Source of the DNA: Prauserella cavernicola
GTDB taxonomy: Bacteria > Actinomycetota > Actinomycetes > Mycobacteriales > Pseudonocardiaceae
Length of the DNA: 64,000 bases
NCBI RefSeq assembly: GCF_016595675.1
Contig: NZ_JAENJH010000005.1
Coordinates: 62,001 to 126,000 of the forward strand
Reading direction: 5' to 3'
Made by a program: the position numbers and the translations under genes. The stretch's first letter is position 1. Each line of letters opens with the position of its first letter. The notes beneath the pieces were generated by a model, which was not told where the DNA came from, made no database searches, and saw only the letters and a list, made by a program, of their open reading frames with translations. Shown one piece after another: positions 1 to 7,511 of this stretch.

Positions 1-251
1 GCTACCAGGCCACCGTCTCGCCACATTGGATGGTCTACTTCGTGGCCGACCCCGCACGCGGGACCGACGCCATCGCCGGGCACGCACTCATGCTGGGCGG
101 CAGCGTCGTGACCGCACCGCTCGACACGCCCTTCGGCAGGGTCGCGGTACTCGCCGACCCGGGCGGAGCGGTCTTCTCGATCGTCGACCGCTCCCGGCGG
201 GTCGACACCGGCGTCGGCAGGGCCGAGGTCGACGACCCCTACGACGACTGA
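1..251 (+). CDS. VOC-family (glyoxalase-fold) protein, C-terminal part only
   Basis: The gene enters the window from the left and is open in frame from base 3, so its start is missing. About 82 residues remain. They read VSPHWMVYFVADP, then AHALMLGGSVV-like and FGRVAVLADPGGAVFSIVD segments, which is the usual last half of a vicinal-oxygen-chelate module. That match covers the strand after a helix, the LGG turn and the closing ADPxGAxFxI strand. Members act as glyoxalases, dioxygenases or drug-binding proteins, and nothing here picks a substrate. The acidic tail after the fold is probably disordered. The gene converges on cdsA with a gap of only 9 bases. Confidence 0.75.
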   Translation, partial: YQATVSPHWMVYFVADPARGTDAIAGHALMLGGSVVTAPLDTPFGRVAVLADPGGAVFSIVDRSRRVDTGVGRAEVDDPYDD

Positions 252-260
252 CCGGCCACG

Positions 261-1154
261 TCAGGTGGTCGCGACGAACGCGCTGAGCAGCAGCCAGGAG
301 ACGACCGCCGACGGCAGCAGCGAGTCGAGCCGGTCCATGATGCCGCCGTGGCCCGGCAGGGTGTTGCCCATGTCCTTGATGCCGAGGTCGCGCTTGATGA
401 GTGACTCCATGAGGTCGCCCAGCGTCGCGGTGAGCACGATCGCCGCGCCGAACAGCACGCCCTGCCAGGCCATGCCGTCGAGCAGGAACTGCAGGCACAG
501 GCCACCCGCGATGACACCGGCCGTCAACGAGCCCGCGAAACCCTCCCAGGTCTTCTTCGGGCTGATGGAAGGCGCCATCGGATGCTTGCCCCGCAGCACT
601 CCGGCCACGTAGCCACCGGTGTCGGAGGCCACGACGACGATCATGAACGACAGCACCCTGCCGACGCCGTCCTCGGGCGGCACGAGCATGGCGGCGAACG
701 CGGCGAACAGCGGCAGGTAGGCGGCGGCGAAGACCGACGCTCCGACGTCGCGCAGGTAGCCGTCGGCACCGCCGGGCAGCCGCCACAGCAGGCACAGCAG
801 CACCGTCAGCACGAACGCCGTCAGCGCCCCCTCGCGGCCGAACGGCCACGCCAGCCAGATCATGGCCTGCCCGCCCACCAGCACGGGGACGAGCGCGACC
901 TTGATGTTCGCCGCCTTGCGGAACGCGCTGGCCAGCTCGACGGTGCCCACCGCGATCGCCGCGGCGACGATGCCGATGAAGACGTAGCGAACGGTGAACA
1001 GCGACACCAGGATCGCCGCACCCAACGCCACGCCCACGGCAATGGCCGCGGGCAGGTTGCGACCGGCCCGCGAGGACTTCTTCGCCGGCTCGGGCGTGTT
1101 CCCAGGCGCGGCGGCCGCCTCGCGTTCCTCCTGGTGCTCGCTCACCTTCGTCAT
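261..1154 (-). CDS. cdsA: Phosphatidate cytidylyltransferase
   Basis: This enzyme makes CDP-diacylglycerol from phosphatidate and CTP at the cytoplasmic membrane, the entry to phosphatidylglycerol, cardiolipin and phosphatidylinositol. The 297-residue protein has a charged, Ala-rich cytoplasmic N-terminus of about 30 residues, then some eight hydrophobic segments. The C-terminal third holds the CDS signature: SPKKTWEGF, followed by GDLMESLIKRDLGIKDMG and LPGHGGIMDRLDSLL, with the metal and CTP-binding acidic residues. Its ATG shares one base with the stop of frr (TGATG), so the two are translationally coupled. The order pyrH-frr-cdsA is the standard actinobacterial one. Confidence 0.97.
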   Translation of the reverse strand: MTKVSEHQEEREAAAAPGNTPEPAKKSSRAGRNLPAAIAVGVALGAAILVSLFTVRYVFIGIVAAAIAVGTVELASAFRKAANIKVALVPVLVGGQAMIWLAWPFGREGALTAFVLTVLLCLLWRLPGGADGYLRDVGASVFAAAYLPLFAAFAAMLVPPEDGVGRVLSFMIVVVASDTGGYVAGVLRGKHPMAPSISPKKTWEGFAGSLTAGVIAGGLCLQFLLDGMAWQGVLFGAAIVLTATLGDLMESLIKRDLGIKDMGNTLPGHGGIMDRLDSLLPSAVVSWLLLSAFVATT

Positions 1155-1711
1155 CAGACCTCGAGCAGCTCTGCTTCCTTGTGCTTCACGAGCTCGTCGA
1201 CCTGGTGGACGTACTTGTCGGTGAGATGCTGGAGCTCCTTCTCGGCCCTGGCGACCTCGTCCTCACCGGCCTCGCCGTCCTTGGCGATCCGGTCGAGCTC
1301 TTCCTTGGCCTTGCGGCGCACGCTGCGGATGGAGATCCGCGCGTCCTCGCCCTTGCCCTTGGCGACCTTCACCATCTCCTTGCGCCGCTCCTCGGTCAGC
1401 TGAGGGATCACGATGCGGATGATGGAGCCGTCGTTGCTCGGGTTCACGCCGAGGTCGGACTCCCTGATCGCCTTCTCGATGGCGACGAGCTGGGAGGCGT
1501 CGTAGGGCTTCACGATGGCCATCCGGGCTTCCGGGATGTTCACGCTGGCCAGCTGGTTGAGCGGGGTCGGAGCACCGTAGTACTCCACGACGATCCGGGA
1601 GAACATCGACGGATTGGCCCTACCGGTCCGCACCGACAACAGGTCCTCCTTGGCGACGGACACCGCCTTTTCCATCTTCTCTTCGGCGTCGAAGAGGGTC
1701 TCGTCGATCAC
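1154..1711 (-). CDS. frr: Ribosome recycling factor
   Basis: Ribosome recycling factor splits the post-termination ribosome together with EF-G. The 185-residue length is normal for the family, and the conserved stretch [20 protein letters not shown] is present near residues 25-45. The C-terminal helix with [22 protein letters not shown] completes domain I. The start is GTG at 1711, only two bases after the pyrH stop. The stop overlaps the cdsA start by one base. This places it in one operon running pyrH, frr, cdsA. Confidence 0.98.
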   Translation of the reverse strand: MIDETLFDAEEKMEKAVSVAKEDLLSVRTGRANPSMFSRIVVEYYGAPTPLNQLASVNIPEARMAIVKPYDASQLVAIEKAIRESDLGVNPSNDGSIIRIVIPQLTEERRKEMVKVAKGKGEDARISIRSVRRKAKEELDRIAKDGEAGEDEVARAEKELQHLTDKYVHQVDELVKHKEAELLEV

Positions 1712-1713
1712 GG

Positions 1714-2463
1714 CTACTCCAGGTGTGTCGGTGTACTGACCAGTGTGCCGATCCTCTCACCACTCACCGCACGAGCGATGTTCCCCTCGGTGAGGAGGTT
1801 GAAGACGATGATCGGCATGTTGTTGTCCATGCACAGGCTGAACGCGGTGGCATCGGCGACCTTGAGCCCCCGCTCGAGCACCTCGCGGTGGCTGATCTCG
1901 TCGAACAGCTTCGCGCCAGGGTCGATCTTCGGGTCGGCCGTGTACACCCCGTCGACGGCCTTCGCCATCAGCACGGCGTCGCAACCGATCTCCAGCGCGC
2001 GCTGGGCAGCGGCGGTGTCCGTCGAGAAGTAGGGCATCCCGGTGCCCGCGCCGAATATCACGACCCGCCCCTTCTCCAGGTGGCGTTCGGCCCGGCGCGG
2101 GATGTAGGTCTCGGCGACCTGACCCATCGTGATCGCGGTCTGCACGCGAGTCGGGACGCCCTCCTTCTCCAGGAAGTCCTGCAGCGCCAGCGAGTTCATC
2201 ACCGTGCCGAGCATCGCCATGTAGTCCGCGCGGTCGCGGTCCATGCCGCGCTGGGACAGCTCGGCACCGCGGAAGTAGTTGCCACCGCCGATGACGATGG
2301 CGACCTGTACGCCCGCGCGCACCACATCGGCGATCTGCACGGCGACGGAGTGCACGACGTCGGGATCCACGCCGACGGACCCGCCGCCGAACATCTCACC
2401 GCCCAGTTTGAGCAGCACCCGCTTGTAGCCGTCGGTTGACCTGTCGGTGTCGTCCTCGTTCAT
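1714..2463 (-). CDS. pyrH: Uridylate kinase
   Basis: UMP kinase phosphorylates UMP to UDP in pyrimidine synthesis and is a hexameric amino-acid-kinase-fold enzyme. The 249-residue product shows [14 protein letters not shown] at the N-terminus, [10 protein letters not shown] for phosphate binding, and [19 protein letters not shown] for nucleotide binding. The open frame extends 28 codons upstream. The ATG at 2463 was chosen because GGCGGAGGCGAC sits directly before it as a ribosome binding site and because family members start about 10-15 residues before KRVLLKL. Confidence 0.97.
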   Translation of the reverse strand: MNEDDTDRSTDGYKRVLLKLGGEMFGGGSVGVDPDVVHSVAVQIADVVRAGVQVAIVIGGGNYFRGAELSQRGMDRDRADYMAMLGTVMNSLALQDFLEKEGVPTRVQTAITMGQVAETYIPRRAERHLEKGRVVIFGAGTGMPYFSTDTAAAQRALEIGCDAVLMAKAVDGVYTADPKIDPGAKLFDEISHREVLERGLKVADATAFSLCMDNNMPIIVFNLLTEGNIARAVSGERIGTLVSTPTHLE

Positions 2464-2510
2464 GTCGCCTCCGCCCCGTTCAGGTGCTGCTCTACCGGTT
2501 CTCTCACAAC

Positions 2511-2548
2511 TGTGCCCCGCCTCCAGATCTGGCGGGAGACGGGGCACA
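2511..2548 (-). terminator. Hairpin between tsf and pyrH
   Basis: A perfect 9-bp inverted repeat (TGTGCCCCG at 2511-2519 and CGGGGCACA at 2540-2548) encloses a 20-base segment that itself contains the palindrome CCAGATCTGG. It sits in the 100-base gap after the tsf stop in the direction of transcription. No T-run follows, so it could be a GC-rich intrinsic terminator, an attenuator that lowers pyrH expression relative to tsf, or an RNA-processing site. Confidence 0.55.
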
Positions 2549-2563
2549 AGTGCCTGCCTGGGA

Positions 2564-3379
2564 CTACGCCTGGCCGACCTCGAAGCGGGCGAACCGGGTC
2601 ACGGTCACGCCTGCCTCGTCGAGCAGGGCCTTGACGGTCTTCTTGTTGTCCGTGACCGACGGCTGCTCGAGCAGCACGACGTCCTTGAAGAACGCGTTGA
2701 CCTTGCCCTCGGTGATCTTCGAGATGGCCTGCTCCGGCTTGCCTTCCTCGCGGGCGGTCTGCTCGGCGATGCGGCGCTCGTTCTCCACCAACTCGGCCGG
2801 GACCTCGTCGCGAGTGAGGTACTTCGGCTTGAGCGCGGCGACCTGCAGAGCAGCGCCGCGAGCAGCGTCGGCGTCGTCGCCGGTGTACTCGATGAGCACG
2901 CCGACGGCCGGGGGCAGACCGGCACCACGACGGTGCAGGTAGGTGGTCACCTGGCCGTCGAAGGCGGCGACCCGGCGGATCTCCAGCTTCTCGCCGATCT
3001 TGGCCGAGAGCTCCTGGACCAGGTCGGCGACGGTCTTGCCGTCGACCTCGGCCGTCTTGAGCTTCTCGACGTCATCGGTGCGCAGCGTCTTGGCCGCCTC
3101 GATGACCTTGTCGGCCAGCTGCTGGAACTCCTCGTTCTTGGCGACGAAGTCGGTCTCGGAGTTCAGCTCGACCAGCACGCCGCCGTCACCGGCGACGAGG
3201 CCCTCGGCGGTGGCCCGCTCGGCCCGCTTGCCGACGTCCTTCGCGCCCTTGATGCGCAGGTACTCAACGGCCTTGTCGAAGTCGCCGTCGTTCTCCTCCA
3301 GCGCCTTCTTGCAGTTCATCATTCCGGCGCCGGTGAGCTCGCGGAGGCGCTTCACGTCTGCCGCGGTGTAGTTCGCCAT
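2564..3379 (-). CDS. tsf: Translation elongation factor Ts
   Basis: EF-Ts is the nucleotide exchange factor for EF-Tu. The 271-residue protein opens with a UBA-like domain containing [20 protein letters not shown], the EF-Ts signature. The core follows with [15 protein letters not shown] near residues 72-86, the segment that includes the TDF residues contacting EF-Tu. The length matches other actinobacterial EF-Ts proteins. It lies 45 bases after rpsB, in the near-universal rpsB-tsf arrangement, and shares its promoter. Confidence 0.98.
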   Translation of the reverse strand: MANYTAADVKRLRELTGAGMMNCKKALEENDGDFDKAVEYLRIKGAKDVGKRAERATAEGLVAGDGGVLVELNSETDFVAKNEEFQQLADKVIEAAKTLRTDDVEKLKTAEVDGKTVADLVQELSAKIGEKLEIRRVAAFDGQVTTYLHRRGAGLPPAVGVLIEYTGDDADAARGAALQVAALKPKYLTRDEVPAELVENERRIAEQTAREEGKPEQAISKITEGKVNAFFKDVVLLEQPSVTDNKKTVKALLDEAGVTVTRFARFEVGQA

Positions 3380-3424
3380 CGTGCGATTTCCGTTCTCTGT
3401 CGCGGTATACGCAGGTGGTCAGTG

Positions 3425-4285
3425 TCAGGAAGCGGTGGTCTGCTCGGCGGCAGGCTCAGCGGCAGGCTCGGTGGCCGGCGCGGCGGCCGACTCGGTGGCC
3501 TGCTCCGAACCCGAGAGAAGCTCCTGCTCCCACTCGGCCAGCGGCTCGCCCGACGCGACCGGCTTGTCCTCGCCCTCGGGGGCGGAACCGTTGCGACCGG
3601 AGCGCGCCATCAGACCGGCGGCGGCGGCCTCGGCGACGACCTTGGTCAGCAACGCAGCCGAACGAATCGCGTCGTCGTTGCCCGGGATCGGGAAGTCGAC
3701 CTCGTCCGGGTCGCAGTTGGTGTCGAGGATCGCGACGACCGGAATGTTGAGCTTGCGGGCCTCGCCGACGGCGATGTGCTCCTTCTTGGTGTCCACGATC
3801 CACACGGCGCTCGGCACCTTGGACATGTCGCGGATACCGCCGAGGGTCTTCTCCAGCTTGTCCTTCTCGCGGGTCAGCGTCAGGATCTCGCGCTTGGTCA
3901 GGCCCTGGAAGCCGCCGGTCTGCTCCTGCGACTCGAGCTCCTTGAGGCGCTGGAGGCGCTTGTGCACGGTCTGGAAGTTGGTCAGCATCCCGCCGAGCCA
4001 GCGCTGGTTGACGAAGGGCATGCCCACGCGCAGCGCCTCGTTGGCGATGGCCTCCTGCGCCTGCTTCTTCGTGCCGACGAAGAGAATCGAGCCGCCGTGG
4101 GCGACCGTCTCCTTGACGAACTCGAAGGCGCGGTCGATGTACGACAGCGTCTGCTGCAGGTCGATGATGTAGATGCCGTTGCGCTCGGTGAGGATGTAGC
4201 GCTTCATCTTCGGGTTCCAGCGCCGGGTCTGGTGCCCGAAGTGAACACCGGAGTCGAGCAGCTGCTTCATGGTGACGACGGCCAT
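3425..4285 (-). CDS. rpsB: 30S ribosomal protein S2
   Basis: S2 is a small-subunit protein at the back of the 30S head that recruits S1 where S1 exists. The 286-residue product contains [20 protein letters not shown], then [23 protein letters not shown] and [20 protein letters not shown], all S2 landmarks. The last 50 residues are an Ala/Glu/Pro-rich disordered tail, common in actinomycetes. The frame stays open further upstream. The ATG at 4285 ([10 protein letters not shown]) was chosen because GAAGAGGTGCGAATC precedes it and homologues start there. Confidence 0.97.
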   Translation of the reverse strand: MAVVTMKQLLDSGVHFGHQTRRWNPKMKRYILTERNGIYIIDLQQTLSYIDRAFEFVKETVAHGGSILFVGTKKQAQEAIANEALRVGMPFVNQRWLGGMLTNFQTVHKRLQRLKELESQEQTGGFQGLTKREILTLTREKDKLEKTLGGIRDMSKVPSAVWIVDTKKEHIAVGEARKLNIPVVAILDTNCDPDEVDFPIPGNDDAIRSAALLTKVVAEAAAAGLMARSGRNGSAPEGEDKPVASGEPLAEWEQELLSGSEQATESAAAPATEPAAEPAAEQTTAS

Positions 4286-4652
4286 GGCCTGATTCGCACC
4301 TCTTCTGTGTTGTGCGCGCCGGGCGGAAAGCTCGGCACGCGGACCGGTTGTCGCCGCTGACCGGGAGGTCAGTGGCCCTGGTGCAGTGCCGGCGTCCGGA
4401 CTCGTTGGTGACGTTCTCACCGCGGAGACCGCCGGGCGCCGTTCGCTTCGTCCGTGAGAACACGGCGAAGCGCGCACGTACACGCGAAGTCAGCCTGTGC
4501 GTGCACAGACCGCGCCCAATAGTGTACGCCGACCCCGGCCACCTGCTCCCACCGGCGGTACCCGAGTACCAGAGTTGTCCACACCGGCCCCCGTTATCCA
4601 CAGATTCCACCTCAGCCCTCCACAGCCCTACCCCGGGACCCACGCTGGACAG
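4286..4652. promoter_or_regulatory. Divergent intergenic region between rpsB and the M23 gene, with long rpsB leader
   Basis: This 367-base gap has no gene. On the minus strand a TACACT (-10-like) hexamer near 4521-4526 would give an rpsB 5' leader of roughly 230 bases, which is an inference without a clear -35. Within the leader an 8-bp arm pair, GTTCTCAC at 4413-4420 and GTGAGAAC at 4454-4461, closes a GC-rich loop. A smaller hairpin CTGACC-GGGA-GGTCAG lies near 4355-4370. The S2 and EF-Ts operon is feedback-controlled by S2 in several bacteria, so a structured leader is plausible. Two DnaA-box-like 9-mers lie on the M23 side. Confidence 0.5.
4575..4602 (+). promoter_or_regulatory. Two DnaA-box-like 9-mers upstream of the M23 gene
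   Basis: TTGTCCACA at 4575-4583 is the actinobacterial consensus DnaA box, and TTATCCACA at 4594-4602 is the E. coli consensus. They are in the same orientation with starts 19 bases apart, about two helical turns. They lie 50-80 bases before the M23 start and upstream of rpsB. Exact matches in tandem in a gap are unlikely to be chance in GC-rich DNA, but binding is inferred only. Confidence 0.5.
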
Positions 4653-5213
4653 ATGACCGTCCTCCCTCCCGCGCGGCACGTCCGGCACCCGGTCCTCGCG
4701 GCGCTGACCCTGCTCGTCTCACTGGTGCTGACCGCTGTCCCCGCGCCGGTCTCCACGGCACAGGTCGTGGCAGCGCAGACCGTCACCGAGCCGCGCTTCG
4801 GCTGGCCCCTGTCGCCCGCCCCGTCGGTGGCCAGGCCGTTCGATCCGCCCGAGCAGCCGTACGGCCCCGGCCACCGCGGCGTCGATCTGGCGGCCGCGCC
4901 GGGACAGGACGTGCTCGCGGCGGGCGCCGGTTACGTGGTGTTCGCGGGCAGGCTCGCCGGGCGCGGGGTGGTGTCGGTCGAGCACGACGGCGGGCTGCGC
5001 ACCACCTACGAGCCGCTGGAGCCCGTGGTCTCGGCGGGCGATCAGGTGTCGCAGGGCCAGGTCGTCGGCACGGTCGTCGAGGGTCACGCGGACTGCCCCG
5101 GCGCGGCGTGTCTGCACTGGGGCGTGCGCCGGGGCGAGGACTACCTGAACCCGCTGCGGCTGGTGGCGAGCACCACGTTGCGGCTCAAACCGTGGGAGGG
5201 GGTGGTGGACTGA
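4653..5213 (+). CDS. Secreted M23-family (LytM-like) peptidase domain protein
   Basis: The product has 186 residues. Residues 1-35 form a signal peptide with a Leu/Val-rich core (LAALTLLVSLVLTAVPAPVSTAQ), so it acts outside the membrane on peptidoglycan or as a LytM adaptor. The M23 fold follows, with GHRGVDLAA supplying the His and Asp zinc ligands, then the GDQVSQGQVVGTV hammerhead loop and CLHWGVR. In active LytM enzymes the last motif is HxH. Here the first His is Cys, so activity is uncertain. The orthologous position next to rpsB is held by a similar gene in mycobacteria. The ATG at 4653 fits the signal peptide better than the longer open frame. Confidence 0.85.
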   Translation: MTVLPPARHVRHPVLAALTLLVSLVLTAVPAPVSTAQVVAAQTVTEPRFGWPLSPAPSVARPFDPPEQPYGPGHRGVDLAAAPGQDVLAAGAGYVVFAGRLAGRGVVSVEHDGGLRTTYEPLEPVVSAGDQVSQGQVVGTVVEGHADCPGAACLHWGVRRGEDYLNPLRLVASTTLRLKPWEGVVD

Positions 5214-5232
5214 CGACCGTCACGCGGCCAGC

Positions 5233-6117
5233 TCAGACTCCGGCCTGCTCCACGAGCTTGGCACGCAACCTCAGCACCGCGCGCGTGTGCAGCTGGCTGA
5301 CCCTGGACTCGGTGACGCCCAGGACCTTGCCGATCTCGGCCAGGGTCAGGCTCTCGAAGTAGTAGAGGCTGACGACGATCCGGTCTCGCTCGGTGAGCTG
5401 CGCGATCGCCGCGGCGAGCTGGCGCCGGTTGTCGCGGTCGACCAGGACCGCGGCCGGGTCGACTGCGTCCTCGTCGGGCAGGGAGTCGACGAGCGAGCCG
5501 CTGTCGCGGCCGACGGCGACCAGGTCCTCGAGCGCGACGACGCTGGTGAGCCGGAGCTGACCGTAGAGGTCACGCAGCTCCTCGAGAGTGATGCCCAGCT
5601 CGGCGGCGAGCTCGGCATCGGTCGGGGTGCGGCGCAGGCGCGCGCCGAGCCGGTCGAGCGCGCGCTCCACCTCGCGAGCCCTGCTGCGGACCACCCTGGG
5701 CACCCAGTCCTGGGAGCGCAGGTCGTCGAGGATGGCGCCCCGGATGCGCTGCATCGCGTAGGTCTCGAACTTGAGGCCGCGTTCGGGGTCGAACTTCTCG
5801 ATCGCGTCGACGAGACCGAAGATGCCCGACTGGATCAGGTCTGCGACGTCGACGTGGGTGGGCAGCCCGGTGCCCACGCGGCCGGCGACGTACTTGACCA
5901 GTGGTGCGTAGTGGAGCACGAGACGGTCGCGGATGCGCTGGCTCGGCGAGTCGGAGAACTGGCGCCACAGGGCCTGGATGGCGGTCTCGGCGTCGGTTCC
6001 CGCCGGGATCTGCTGAGTGGTCACCGGCCCACCGTTCCCGGATGGACGGTCGTGCTGACGTTCCTCACCAGCCGAAGCTCCACCGGCGTCATTGGGCACG
6101 GGGGTGGGTTCGGTCAT
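5233..6117 (-). CDS. whiG: WhiG/FliA-type RNA polymerase sigma factor
   Basis: This is a sigma-28-class factor. In Streptomyces WhiG commits aerial hyphae to sporulation. The 294-residue protein has a disordered N-terminal tail of about 45 residues, then region 2 with [20 protein letters not shown] and [20 protein letters not shown], and region 3. Region 4 contains [20 protein letters not shown] and an HTH at [19 protein letters not shown]. No flagellar genes are nearby, so a developmental role is more likely than motility. Its first 29 bases overlap the end of xerC, indicating coupled translation. Confidence 0.93.
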   Translation of the reverse strand: MTEPTPVPNDAGGASAGEERQHDRPSGNGGPVTTQQIPAGTDAETAIQALWRQFSDSPSQRIRDRLVLHYAPLVKYVAGRVGTGLPTHVDVADLIQSGIFGLVDAIEKFDPERGLKFETYAMQRIRGAILDDLRSQDWVPRVVRSRAREVERALDRLGARLRRTPTDAELAAELGITLEELRDLYGQLRLTSVVALEDLVAVGRDSGSLVDSLPDEDAVDPAAVLVDRDNRRQLAAAIAQLTERDRIVVSLYYFESLTLAEIGKVLGVTESRVSQLHTRAVLRLRAKLVEQAGV

Positions 6118-7174
6118 GAATCGCCTTCAGCCGCTCGACGGTCACGTGGGTGTAGAGCTGCGTTGTGGCTAGCGTAGCGTGACCGAGCAGTTCCTGAACG
6201 CTGCGAAGATCCGCCCCACCCTCAAGCAGGTGTGTCGCCGCCGAGTGCCGCAAGCCGTGCGGGCCCATGTCCGCGGCCCCCGGGACTGACTCTACGGCGT
6301 CGTGCACGACGCGTCGCACCGTCCTCGGGTCCACCCGCCGGCCCCTGACCCCGAGGAACAGGGCCGCACCCGACGTTTCCGCGGCCAGTGCGGGACGGCC
6401 GTGTTCGACCCAGCGGCGTACCGCCCGCTCGGCGGGTTGCCCGAACGGCACCATGCGCTCCTTATTGCCCTTGCCCAGTACTCGTACGACCCTGCGCTCG
6501 TAGTCGACGTCGCCCAGGTCGAGCCCGCACAGCTCCGACACCCGGATTCCCGTGGCGTACAGCAGTTCCAGCGTCGCGTGGTCGCGCAGCGCGGCCGGCG
6601 CCTCTTCAGCGGCGCCGGTGCCGCTGGCCTTCAGGACCTCACCGGCCTGTTCGGGCCGCAGAACACCGGGCAGCTTCCGGTGCGCTCGCGGGGCGACGAG
6701 GCGCGAACCCGGGTCCGTGGCGAGCACGCCCTGCCGGTGTGCCCAGGCGGTGAACACCCTGGCCGAGGCCGCCCTGCGGGCCAGCGTGGTGCGGCTGCGC
6801 CCGGCCGAGCGCTGCCCGGCGAGCCAGGCCCGCAGGACCCCGACGTCCAGACCATCGAGACCGTCCAGACCAGTGCGACCAGCGGCGACGGACCGGGCCC
6901 GGTCGCCGTGATCGGACGTGTGGTCGGCCTGCGCGGCGTCGGCGCCCTCGCTGCCGACGCCGTGCAGGAATCCGAGCAACGAGACCACGTCGCCCACATA
7001 CGCCCTGATCGTGTGGTCCGAGAGTCCTCTTTCGGACCGCAGGTGGCGCTCGTAGTCGTCGACCAACCGCGCCGCGCCGGACGGTAACGCCGCCCGGACA
7101 GGCAGCAGCCCGGCACGCCCCGGGCCGGAGCGTGCCGCCCCGGAACCCGTACCGCGAACAGCTGATGACGCCAT
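6089..7174 (-). CDS. xerC: Tyrosine recombinase XerC
   Basis: XerC resolves chromosome dimers at dif with XerD. All catalytic residues are present in the 361-residue protein: Arg211 (TGIRVSEL), Lys235 (GKGNKER), His307 and Arg309 ([10 protein letters not shown]), His332 (LGHATLATT) and the nucleophile Tyr341 (YTHV). The N-terminal SAM-like domain carries an insertion of roughly 30 residues near positions 72-104, rich in Asp, Ser and Gly and ending in GLDGLDGLD. This explains a length well above the usual 300. ATG 7174 was chosen over the 30-codon longer frame. Confidence 0.93.
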   Translation of the reverse strand: MASSAVRGTGSGAARSGPGRAGLLPVRAALPSGAARLVDDYERHLRSERGLSDHTIRAYVGDVVSLLGFLHGVGSEGADAAQADHTSDHGDRARSVAAGRTGLDGLDGLDVGVLRAWLAGQRSAGRSRTTLARRAASARVFTAWAHRQGVLATDPGSRLVAPRAHRKLPGVLRPEQAGEVLKASGTGAAEEAPAALRDHATLELLYATGIRVSELCGLDLGDVDYERRVVRVLGKGNKERMVPFGQPAERAVRRWVEHGRPALAAETSGAALFLGVRGRRVDPRTVRRVVHDAVESVPGAADMGPHGLRHSAATHLLEGGADLRSVQELLGHATLATTQLYTHVTVERLKAIHDRTHPRAQ

Positions 7175-7511
7175 GTCACCGACGCTGCGGCACGAGACCC
7201 CGATGGTCAAGCATCGCCACGCCCGGATGATCAAGCCGCAACGCTGCTGTTCACCACGGGGCACCAGCGGACCAGACCAACCTCCCCCACCTGGGTTAGA
7301 GGCTCACCGGTGCGCTGTCCGCCGTCCGGTCGGCACCCGGTTGCGCGGCCGCCGACCGTCCCGCCGTGGTCGGTCACGGGCGGCCCCCGCACGCCACCCC
7401 GCCGCCGGTGTCCAGAGACCTCGTGCCCGTGAGTCGGCGGTTCGCGAGCCGATCCGGCGCCGGAGGCATCCGCCCGGCCGAGTGGTCTTGTCCACCACGG
7501 CGCGCGGGCGC
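7175..7511. other. Intergenic gap between dprA and xerC with no recognisable gene
   Basis: No supported gene was found in these 337 bases. One minus-strand open frame of 111 codons crosses the region, but its translation is an Arg/Gly/Pro-rich string with no family resemblance. The xerC promoter probably lies near 7180-7300, since dprA stops at 7512. A one-mismatch DnaA-box-like word, TTGTCCACC, occurs at 7488-7496. Confidence 0.5.

Noticed and set aside
7488-7496. TTGTCCACC as a further DnaA box
   Set aside because: It has one mismatch to the consensus and stands alone. The tandem pairs elsewhere were kept because they include exact matches.
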